27,503 nucleotides of DNA from Phoronis australis. Taxonomy: Eukaryota; Phoronida; Phoronidae. The stretch covers positions 86,688 to 114,190 of the forward strand of contig NMRA01000307.1 in NCBI GenBank assembly GCA_002633005.1, given 5' to 3'. Of the stretch, positions 1-10,500 are shown piece by piece. Position 1 is the stretch's first letter; each line of letters opens with the position of its first letter. Below the pieces are notes generated by a model. The model saw only the letters and a program-made list of their open reading frames with translations, had not been told where the DNA came from and did no database searches. A program made the position numbers and the translations under genes.

Positions 1-2240
1 ACACTTGACTCGAACAAGACATGCACACCAGGTGACAGCTCTGTCTCTGACAAAGCTACAGGAAGAACCATTTCTTATTGTGAAACATGAAGGTGCTGTT
101 TTGGACCGAAGAGTCTCCAGCAGGAAAAGTGATAGCTCAATGAGGATTCCAAAATTTGAGTTTTGGAATGTTATCTTACATGTCCACTTACTGATCTTGA
201 TGTTCGTCCTTGCTCATGGTGAATGCAACTTTTCACTGTGCATTGGTGTCTTTGAATCTCTTGTATCCTATTTCTTTGCTCTTGACCTTCAAAATTATGC
301 AAGATGGGTCTCTCTCCACATCCAAGACGTGAGAGCTATACCAGTTAACATACGGCAGCATTTGATGGAAGTTTTCAAATACACGGCACAGATTCTGTGC
401 TGTTGCAATTGACTAGGCGGATGAAAACGATAACGCCTTAGTCCAAGACAGTGGTGGGGCTATTGGATTAACTGAAAATCTAAACACTTTGACAGAGTGA
501 ATGGTGTTTGGGTCCGAGCTATAAAAAGGTTGCTGACTGAGTGTGATTGTCAATAACGAGGAAAAAACCACCACAAAGACATTCTATCCTTCCAGAACAA
601 CTTTAAAAACCATGTTAACAGTTTGTGTGGTGTAAGGTGTCAGTTCAGCAAACTAAAGGGAAACCCTTTCTTTGACCATGGTGATGAACTTATGACGTTA
701 GATACGCTACAGGTCTTCAGACTATCGAAGTGACTAGAAAACAGCAATATGAAAACTATAAGCAAACAGTCGTAATTCAAAACTCCCAACCAATAGAGAC
801 CTCTATCAAGAAAAACAAGTTTGTAGTTTCCGAAACAGCTAACAGGAAGGCAAAAAGAGTGACTCAGCAGCGCATGGATAACATCAAGAAAGACTGCAGC
901 TTATTTAGTCAGGTTTTTATAGCTAGTCAAATTCTAGAAGGATGATTTTCTTATACATGAGAATCATTTTTGGCCACCATCCTGAACCAGAACGACAGTC
1001 TCGGTTTACCCTCACAGAAGTCACACTTGCTCAAAATGTTTGAATTTAATCATCCAGATGTTCCTGAATACATGTACGTCGATGTCAAAGTCATTGATGG
1101 GCCAGCTATTGTGCGCAAAGTTTCTCCAAACGAATCCGCGACATTCGGACAGTTCAGTTTTAACTGCTAAGTGGGCACATTTTAACCTTCACAACTGCTG
1201 TAGAGTTGACATTGTGTTTGATGCTTAGACTGAAGACAGATTGAAGGCCACTGCTGATAGAGGTACAGGTGATCTTGCCAAAGTTTCACACCAAACGCAA
1301 CTGTCTCTGTACTTCCAGAATTTCTTGCAAACTCGAAAATTAAAGAGGAATTGTTCATGCTGTTAGCTGAAGATATCTTTAGCAAGCGCCTAACCTCCAG
1401 GACAAAATATATATGTTACCCACGGTCACTCTATTCTTTCTTCTGGTTCTGACATACCGCCGAGATTCGGACACCTGCATGTGCTTGTACATTTCGGACG
1501 CTTTGATCAAAGTAATCAGAGAATACTCGTTTCTACAATTGATACTGATGTTGTGGTCGTTCTTCTTGGTGTTTTTGATCAGCTTAAGGCTTTGCTACCA
1601 GCAATTCAGGTAGTGGTTAGAGCTGTAAAGAAAGCGCGGGAACTCTTCGTCAAGAGTTTGTTTCACTAGCTTAGGTACGATTTGTGTGTAGCTCTACCCA
1701 TGATCCATGCCTTAACTGGGTTGGACACAACGTCCCAGTCCTATGGGAAAGGGAAGAAAACAGCATGGGAGACATGAAAAGCTTACCGTGATGCTACTCA
1801 GGCATTCTCGTGCCAGCAATCAACTCCTTTCGGCAACTCACCGTCGACAGTCAGGAATTCAAAACAATTGAGACATTTACATGTTTCGTTTATGATTGAA
1901 AAGTCAAAACTAGCCAAGTCAATACTTTATGAAAGGAGCTTTTCCAACAAAAAGTTCAGATCATGCCAAATTTATCGCCTACCCAATCTCCTCTGATAAA
2001 GCAAGTTAACAAATGCCTGTATAAACTGGCAGTCGGCATGCCCATCCACGGGAAACCAAGTCCATAGAGGTTTGGATGGCAGAGTGACAAGGTCCAACAA
2101 TAGACACCTTACTGGATAGACATGCCTGAAATTCCAAAGCTGGTCAGCAGCTCATGGTTGCAAGAGCATACCACTATGGGGCAAGAGATATAAATTAAAA
2201 GCAATTCCTTAGCATGCACAACACTTACAGGTAGCAAATA
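1..2240 (+). pseudogene. Decayed copy of a dispersed invertebrate gene family of unknown function
   Basis: Translation in shifting plus-strand frames gives an ordered series of blocks: RTRHAHQVTALSLTKLQEE (from 8), FFALDLQNYARW (about 271-306), QDSGGAIGLTEN (about 446-480), GNPFFDHGDEL (about 659-690), KKDCSLFSQVFIASQ (about 886-930), a DTxM block near 1470, STIDTDVVVVLLGVFDQL (about 1532-1585), IHALTGLDTTSQ (about 1703-1736) then GKGKKTAW, and SDKVQQ*TPYWIDMPEIPK (about 2081-2140). From memory the same order occurs in a large family scattered through cnidarian, mollusc and amphioxus genomes, often many copies per genome. It is usually annotated only as uncharacterised and is possibly spread by a mobile element. 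This copy has many stops (for example at 410-412, TGA at 1775-1777, TAG near 2100) and several frameshifts. Its start lies outside the window. It is not functional. Confidence 0.78.
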
Positions 2241-2640
2241 CCGGGGAACATGTCAGTAATATCGTTTGTTATGGACCAAAGGAATAGATGATAATGTTAA
2301 TTGAATTCTGTGGTCTGCAATGACAATTTGAGATTAATCTGTTTTATTGTGTTGATATTATAAGCAGATGACAATCGGATTATATCTAGAAGAAGCATAC
2401 TAACGAGATTTTTGAAAGCTGGCCTCTGAGTTTTTGGTAGTCTGTCAAGTTCTATGCATATATTGGTCTCTTTATCATAACAGCAACTGAATTTTCATAA
2501 TAATTGTACAAATAAATGATAAATCTAATAAATTTTTGGTAAGAAATCCTATTTGTTGTTGTATTATTAGTATTGCACCAGATCAAAATACATGATTTTG
2601 TTAAAATTGCAGTTGAAGTTAAGCGGCCATATTGGAATTA
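2241..2640. other. Spacer, nothing recognised
   Basis: AT-rich DNA with short A/T runs and no convincing coding frame. It may include the degenerate 3' tail of the preceding pseudogene. Confidence 0.5.
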
Positions 2641-2920
2641 TGCATCTGAGGGGTCTTAATATTATGAGAAAAAGATATTGCGATGTCATTATGATAGATT
2701 TCTAGTTAATAAAGTACTCTTTCCTAGCCTTAAAATGTGTGATCATCTCCCAAGCAACCATAGATTTGTGTTACTGGGCGGCCATTTTGTTTTACGAGAT
2801 TTGACCTTGACCTTGACCTCAAAATTTGGGCAATCGATCCCCATGAGATTCAGCATGTCAAAAAGGTACTTGTGTAGACACTACGAAAGTTTGTTGTACA
2901 AACTAATTAAAGCCAAGAAC
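2600..2920. repeat. Dispersed repeat with TTGACC units
   Basis: The stretch carries two GGCCAT(A/T)TT motifs and, at 2801-2820, TTGACCTTGACCTTGACCTC. That is three TTGACC hexamers, or AGGTCA direct repeats on the minus strand. Such GCCATTTT...TTGACCTTGACC stretches recur in many marine-invertebrate genomes as dispersed non-autonomous repeats. The boundaries are approximate. Confidence 0.45.
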
Positions 2921-2936
2921 AGCTTAATTTTCAATG

Positions 2937-2948
<12 letters not shown>

Positions 2949-2980
<32 letters not shown>
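2949..2980. repeat. (AT)n microsatellite
   Basis: Sixteen uninterrupted AT dinucleotides, preceded by an (ATAC) stretch. Confidence 0.95.
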
Positions 2981-2982
<2 letters not shown>

Positions 2983-4300
2983 TGTTTTCATTTGAAAGAG
3001 CTTAGATTTGATTTCTATAACAATTTAAATAGAATTCATGCTCAAACTATTGTTCATATGGTCTGTAAAATTTGCTCGTCATTTCCAAAATAGACAGTTC
3101 TGCAGGACAAAAAAGTAGAGGCAAGATTTTTTATTAGTCAGTTATCAAGATTATTTCTTTAGCTGTATTTTTTAAAAGTTGCAATAAGCTGTAGGGTACA
3201 ATATGGCGGCAAGAAGGTAACAAAAACGGCCACTGAAATTAGCCACAAAAAGTGGTCTGTGGATTATCTCCCTTGTCTTGCAAAATGCTGTCAGATTTGA
3301 ATAAATGACAGAAATATGCACAGTATACAGTATACATGTACCAAAGTATGACTTTTGATCGTTTTGTAAGATACTTATTTTTGTTGGTGTAAATATATAA
3401 TTTTGGAGACGGCTAATATGCCCAATTATGCCAATGTGTGTTTTTTACATGTACTGCCTCTAAAGTTTTTTTACCAAAAACCTAAATGTTTTCAGTGAAA
3501 AACTTAAGTTCATTTTTGTAAGGGTTGCTGCGGCTTAAACCATTGCATCGGGGTTCTCTTGTTTTTGTATACTTCGATCATCGCCCGTTTTAATAAAATG
3601 CAACTTCTCAAGTTAAAGATGGTCGCCATACATCACATACATGTACATGTACTAGGTATCTGTTAACTGAAAGGCGTTTCCCAACTTTCAATCAATGGGA
3701 ATTACTGAATGTAGAGATGTTTGTTTCGTTACTTTAGCCAATCATAAGCCATGCTAAACAGCATTCGACAGTGCTAACTTTCGAAGTGTTGTAAAAGAGT
3801 GTATGTATTTGGCTAGCCCACTGTATGTAGAACTGAAACCAAAAGTAGCAAACTGCGTGCTTTAAGACAAGTTACCGTGGTGGGAATTATTTTCATTCAA
3901 TCAGTTACGCCTGAATGATATACTTAAAGTAGAAATTTTCTGCCTTTTTGCAAGACAAATTTATTTGAATTCAGTCAACACGACCATAGTCATGTAAAGA
4001 AAATTTACAATAAATGTATATCTGCACTCTTAGAGGAAAATACCAAGGCTTTTTGGAAGGCATCCCGTAATTTTTACGAGTCATCGTCCATGGTCAGCAG
4101 GCGGCCATGCTTGTCAAAGCATGCTCTTTTGTCATCGCATCTGATCATCCACAGTTCGCCAGGTCCTTTCCACCTCAACACCAAAGTGTGACTATGCCCG
4201 TTAGCTTCAGTTGTTATTTTCGTTATTTTTTGGTTCTTCTTCGTAGACAAAGAGAGTATCTGGTGTGGACAAAAACACGATATGACCAGTGTGTCTTACT
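2981..4300. other. Non-coding flank downstream of the secreted-protein gene
   Basis: No supported gene. It contains short ACATGTAC palindromes (for example 3636-3652) and GGCGGC/GGCCAC motifs near 3200 reminiscent of repeat debris. The 69-codon plus-strand open frame at 4107-4316 shows no conserved character and is not called. Confidence 0.5.
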
Positions 4301-4311
4301 GCAGTGTAATC

Positions 4312-4317
4312 TTTAAT
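4312..4317 (-). terminator. Possible polyadenylation signal ATTAAA
   Basis: ATTAAA lies about 170 nt after the stop codon on the minus strand and is followed within 50 nt by a T/G-rich stretch (ATCGTGTTTTTGTCC). A canonical AATAAA lies further on, at 3965-3960, and could be used instead. Either would end the gene before the plus-strand repeat region. Confidence 0.35.
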
Positions 4318-4482
4318 CAAATCTAAAGAACGCTAAGAAGCCAATGGGTTAACCCAACTTGGATCGATTGGTCCTCTGCATATTCGGAAAGCTCACCTGG
4401 TGCAGTTTTCTTCTCACCATTTTACGTACATGTAACCCTTCAACAGCTTCGTGTTTGGAAATTGAGACCTAATCAATTTGTT

Positions 4483-4569
4483 TTAGGCGTAATTAACACT
4501 ACCATCACCTGGGTTGTTTTTCTCCCGGAGAAAATGGATGGTATGTTTCCGAGGTTTGATAGTCTCCTC
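4483..4569 (-). CDS. Coding exon 13, terminal (residues 591-618 and stop)
   Basis: The acceptor CTGTCTGTTGTTCAG|GAGGAG is excellent. The frame reads EETIKPRKHTIHFLREKNNP, then GDGSVNYA and TAA. A donor-like CCCAG|GTGATG lies inside the exon, and a CACCAG|GTGAGC lies past the stop near 4396. Extra 3' exons or an alternative C terminus therefore cannot be excluded. Ending at the TAA is the simplest model. Confidence 0.78.
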   Translation of the reverse strand, partial: EETIKPRKHTIHFLREKNNPGDGSVNYA

Positions 4570-7500
4570 CTGAACAACAGACAGCAGAGTCTCAATTAAC
4601 TAACATGGTCGGAGAATAAAATATTTTTGTTGTATATCTTGGCATAAACGAATTCTGAAAGCAGGTTGAAAACAGGGAGCGGGGATAGGAGATAGGGAAG
4701 GTGACGGGGCGGGGGGTCTCAAGGATTTGTACGTTGGCATAGAGAGGCGTAAACAAGTAAACCAATTACTGCACAGCCTACCTCTTCGGACGTCAGGGTC
4801 ACTACGTGAGTGTGCTCGCCAATAAAGTCTGCTTCTGAAGGACTCATGACGAAAGTGATTACGCCACTAGCGTTCTAAAACAGAAAATGGTAATGGTCTG
4901 ATATAAGGTGCCCGAATTTTGAGAAGCAGTTTTCTCCACTGAATAACGGGCATCAAACTGGTTCTCAAATTACGGGCACGTTATATCAGACTATTGCCCA
5001 GAAAATTATCAATTTTATACATGAGTTTAAAACCTGTCACATGACTGTGATGTTGCATTTCATATACATGCAATATAAAGAACTATAGACCAATGTACCG
5101 TATTTAATCGGATATTCTTTTCATGGTGGTTTATAGGTCTATGTAGGACATTATCTACAACTCAGTCAAACTTCAACAAAACTATAACAAAAGTATAATT
5201 TTATTTTCAGAAAGCAAAAATTTCGAAGATTTTTATTTTTGACCTTACATTTTATATCAATCAATCATTAATTAGATCGCCTGACCATGGTCTAAATTAA
5301 AATCTAGTAAAAAGGGTAAATCCATACACAACAGGATCAATAACATGAGCTAATTTCTTATGATACAAATTTTCAAAAAACACTTTTACACTAAAATGGC
5401 ATTTCGATAGCCTCCCATTCTAAAACACATTCCTGAGACCGTTTTGGAAAACAGTGCATTAAACCTTGTGTCAGACGAGTCATTTTCGATACATGATGCT
5501 CCAAATTTGGCCAAAATTCGACATTTTTTCAAAGCCCAACATCAACTTAAAACCGGAAAGTAGGAAGATAGGAAGAAAATTGAACTGTGAAAAAGATTTA
5601 AGGTAGTCAAGGGCGGATCCAGGATTTTGAGTTAGGCGGTACCAAAGCAGAGTATTAGCTAGGACTTTGAACGTCGGACATTCGCTCCCCTCCACCTACC
5701 AAATGGAATCTTGGAGAAATTTAGGGGTGCCATGGCCCCCTTGGCCCCCCTCTTAATCCTCTATTGGTAGTCGTCAACCTTGGTGGGAACATTTTTTCAA
5801 AAAAGCAATATTCGCATTGCTACACTTACATGTAATCTGTCATTACACTTATTAATTATGTCTTAATTATGCTAGTCGTTTGGACGACCCCACCTGAGTT
5901 GAATTTTGTGGCATTTTTTATCGCCATTTCTCAGGTCTAAATTCCAGTTTCGTAACCTCTAAGAGTTTTGAACACTAATATCATTTTAGCGCTTGTGTCG
6001 AATTTTACACGTTTGGCGGAGATACTGACGGTCACAAACAAAGACTTGGGACACTACTAAAAATGATGGGTGGCGTATCTGCGGTTTTGTGATAAATGAA
6101 AATATGGTACACTGATAACTGTGTATCCGAAGTTGAAATAATCGTGTATACTACAAACACGAAGTCGCCTGTAACTATTTCTACTCGGTAATTCGTGTTC
6201 AAAATAAGAACATGAAATTTTCCCCCAACTAAGACGACCACGTGCTTGCCAATTGTTGCGTAGGTTTAGGGTTGGTACATTGTTTCCGTGTTCTGGTTGT
6301 TACCGAAAATGGAGTTTGATCGCGGCAAGGAATATTATGAAACCGATTGAATGAACAATAATCTCTTAATTCATACTTTCTTTGTTGGCAGCTTAACTCA
6401 GAAACAATGAACATTTCACAGTTAATTTGCCAATTGAGGACATTATTACATTCTGCACCTGCCAAGAGGATAAACGAACAATGGAAACGTTACGTGATTC
6501 AACATGTGCACATGGCATTCTCGAAAACAAAATCAAAAAATGTTGACACTTATGTCTAGGTTACAATGGGTTACATCAACTTTTGCAGCTTCATGTAGCT
6601 AAGTACATGTACACAGGTATGTCATCAAGGGTACGCTTTATGAAAAGTTGCTTAAGGCTTAAGGCAGAAGATTAGCCATACACATGTACATGTACATGTA
6701 TGCCCAAGCTTTACATTTGGCAAATAAAGGGTGGTGTTGCCATATAATTTTGAACATACATGTATCACTTCCACAAATTAACTTGTAAAAATGCCCTCTG
6801 TGAGTAACAGATTTTCATCAGACACTTCCTTCTTTTTTAAAGTGAGTTTCAAATATTTTTTGAGATGAAAATATAGAGCGTATGATCAATTTTCTCTCTA
6901 AAGCCTTAAGTCACGTTTCTTGAAACTGACCCTAAAACTTTTTTGGCTTTCACAAAGTGACAAAACTTACGTTTAAAGATGGCCGTTCCTTTAACAGCAT
7001 GCGTTCCACAAACTCCTTACCGTTTTTCAGAATGTCTGTGAGTGCAGTCAATTCTTTATAAACCGAATTACCTGCAATGACACAAGCAAATTCATTAGTC
7101 GTAAAAGCGGGTATATGGTATCGCCTTCAATAAACATGGCAGTTTTCATTTACGTACTGCAGACCACTTAAAGTTGTGAAAATGGTCTCAAAATTTCCCT
7201 TGGTCAAAACAGGTGTGATTTCTGCGCTTGGAAATAACGGATAGTCCGTACAAGCGGATGCCAATTTTTAAGTGGTTACTTGTCTTAGTCAAAATGTTAC
7301 TTATTCGGCGGAGCGCATGTTGGTTGTAAAGTAGATTTTAACACAGCAGATTTCATAAAGGTGGTTTAAAGTTACACCTTGTTTAAACTGGACTTCAACC
7401 AGGTTTAAAGATAATCTGCATTTCATAAAGGTGGTTTAACTTTTAGTCTGGTGGTCTAGTAAAACCTGGTTTAACTCCAGTTCAGACATGGTCTAATTCA

Positions 7501-10500
7501 GTTTTCTTTTAACCAACGAGGTTTATATTCCTTAGACCTATATTAAGATCTTAAATCATGTTTAACTTTAGACTTGGTCAGACCCAGATTTAATAGTGTT
7601 GTATGGTGTGCATTTAAAAAGTAGTTTTAGAGCGAGAATGGACAATTTTAAATTTTCACATTTACATCGACACAAGATCAAGCTTTTAGACCTTTTTCGC
7701 AAATGTATGTATGCACTGATTCTACAACATTCTGTGCCATTGTATACCCACATGACCAATTGTTCATTGAAGCACTTCAATAGTTTCTTTTCAGATCAAC
7801 ACAGTAGGGTGGCTTGGATACATTAAACTTGGTTTTGCTACACCAGCTCCCTGGTCTAACAAAACCAGGCTTTCAAACTTTTAAACCAGGTTGGTGAAAT
7901 GCAAATTAGGCCTAAAATTACACTAGGTATAGGAAGACCAGGTTTAAGTCTTAAACCTGATTTGTTAAACCATCTTTATGAAATCGGCTGATAATGTTGC
8001 ATAAGTCACTTTTAGTTAGGTTCTCGCAGCCATTGCACAATAAAATATGTAAATTATCTGCTACAGTACCGTTATTATTTTTCAATCTGTACATCAACTG
8101 TATGAGCAGTAGCTGACGTCAACTGCTGATTTACTCCCAAACACTTCCTCGGTTATTTCTGCGAAGTCTAGGACAGTGTACGAGACATAAAAGCTATGAC
8201 GCAACATTCATCGAAGAATCAAACCGGTCCCTTGTGGCACGCGTAATAGAACACAGAATGTCCAGTAGCGTCACCTCACCAGTTATTTAACACACGCCGT
8301 TTTTCCGACTAAAAAAGGTCGGTGATAGCATTCGACATATAATGCAACTGCCAAAATCGTGAGGTAAGATAATGTTAACAGGTCGCCATACGCGGATTTG
8401 GCCTCAACAAAGTTGGTAGGAGACTCAAAATTCCAGGAATCTATTAGCAATTACTGGGCCCCTACATCTTAGCAGACGCCTTGGAACCGCTGGACACACG
8501 TCACTTGGTCTAGACAAAGTTAAAAAAATGGCAACTCGTCACTAAAATGCTATATTAGGTATCCTCCCCCCTGGTATCGGAATCATTGCTGCGTTAAGAG
8601 TTTCACTGTCACACAGCTAGGAACATGTGAAAATTTACATCTCACTTAACATTACGTGATCTCGCATAACTGGCAGTTTACTGCACCCACTCTAATGAAC
8701 ACAACCTTAGACCACTGTGAATTACGTCAGCTGTGCACACAGAATACTTTACCTTCGCCGTAAATTGGCATGATGGGATATCTCGTCCTCAATGGTCCAA
8801 CTCCGGCAATAGGTGGGAGAAAGATTTGTGTACCGGAAGCTTTCACGCGTCGCACGGTCTTGTTCTTGTCGAGAACGCATATTCCTCCGCCGCGAGTTGT
8901 GTCGGCAGCATCTGTGTCTACCGCATCTCCCGAGTAGAATTCAGGTGGCGTCAGGTAGTACAGCTTGCTATGAATTCCGTTATAGGCACCGGACTCAGAG
9001 CACTGGCCAGTGCGCCTGTTTCCATCGGCATCGGTTGTAACCGAGCTAGCTACGGTTTTATTCCGGGCACTTCCCTATGAAGTAAAAGTATACAGGGATC
9101 ATCTGTGTTCAGCGAAACTACTGCGCGAAATCGCCAGGCGGCGCAAGCACCTACACATTCGATGAGTATGTCTTTTTCAACTTGTACACATTATTTCGTT
9201 CAGGAAATAATACTCATTCACTCACAACGTTCACCCGTCGAAGTCAGCAATGTGTTCACCGGGTACAATTGGAAGCAAACATGATTTAGAAAGAGCCCCA
9301 CATGTTGTATAGCCTTAAGACATACCACGATGGGTCTCTGTTGCATAATATTCATCACACATTGTGTTGCTCATTGTTGATCAATACACTTGACGTCGTA
9401 AAAGAAATTAATCTTGTTCATGGAATGAATTTAAATACACCTCGAGTTTTACTTTAGGTACTTTTTTAGCATTCTCAATTCTACTTCAACACTAATTCAG
9501 AAGAAGGGTTCAGTTATTATGTGACCGAGAGTGAGTTCAAGCACGCGCATTCGTGTTTAGTCCAGGTTTGCTCTTGGTAACTCATAGATTCGAGTTACAA
9601 ACTCAAGTAGAACTCGAAATGACAGCTTTAATGCTGGGGTCATCAAGTTCAGACTAAGGTCAGGCAGTTATCCAGGTAAACTATAATGTTAGACTGGACA
9701 ATGTCAAAAATCAATCTATTTCGATATGAATAATACACCTCGGACAAAAGGACTTGTCGCTTCAATTCAATCAACTGCGAGCTAGTTCAAAGGGACTTTA
9801 GAGCGACGTTACAGTTCTCCGAAGGTCGCGCATGCGCGTGGAGGGCAAGAGAGTCGGGATATCGTTGGTCGAAACATTAGGTGACACATTCCAGTCCCTA
9901 TGAAAAATATTAATATTTTTTTTAAATTTTACTACAGGAGTAAAGGTTTATGCAATATGACAACTTTACCTGCGAGAAATCGAATAAACGTTATATTTGT
10001 GCGACGGGTACGTAAACACGTGAGCCTGTAGGCGTGTGAACTGTAAGTACTTGTTAGCTGTACATGTACTGTACATTGGAGAAACATGCATTGTAGTCGG
10101 TGAGTGCTAAACAAAGACGCCCTCACCTTCGTGGGTGTACCATGCTTATGCACTCTGCCAAGGTCTTACCTTGTACTCTAGGTCATACGGGTTCCAGCTT
10201 TGAAGAGGGGTCAAATAGATAATCTCCAAGGGTATAGCGTAAGACCACCTCTGTGGCCAACTTTTGCACACCTTTTCCTTCTTTTTTGACCATTTTTGAC
10301 GGATCCACTGACACTTTTCGGTCGTCTGACTGGCGATCTAATGAATATCAATTCAGACGCATCCACAATGTTTATCACTGTTATGATCGTCATCGTCATC
10401 ATCATCATCATCATTATATATGCGTATTGTATGTACATGCAGACTTTGGTTTCATGATACAAGTTACAGTGCAACTTTACAATGAATAAACCTTAGCCCC

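Larger units (their letters stand above)
4875..6970. other. Intron between coding exons 11 and 12
   Basis: AT-rich intron sequence holding a foldback repeat at 4895-4993 and a dispersed repeat beginning at 5607. It also has ACATGTA-rich tracts at 6604-6614 and 6680-6701. No internal exon is supported. Confidence 0.7.

Noticed and set aside
4107-4316. 69-codon plus-strand frame
   Set aside because: It lies antisense to the likely 3'UTR region and shows no conserved character.
7568-7826. Opposed 70-76-codon frames inside the inverted-repeat element
   Set aside because: They sit at the centre of a palindromic non-autonomous element with no transposase motifs. Frames open on both strands at once are expected by chance.
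8733-9080. 115-codon plus-strand open frame
   Set aside because: It is the shadow of coding exon 10, whose minus-strand frame has matching splice sites and phases.
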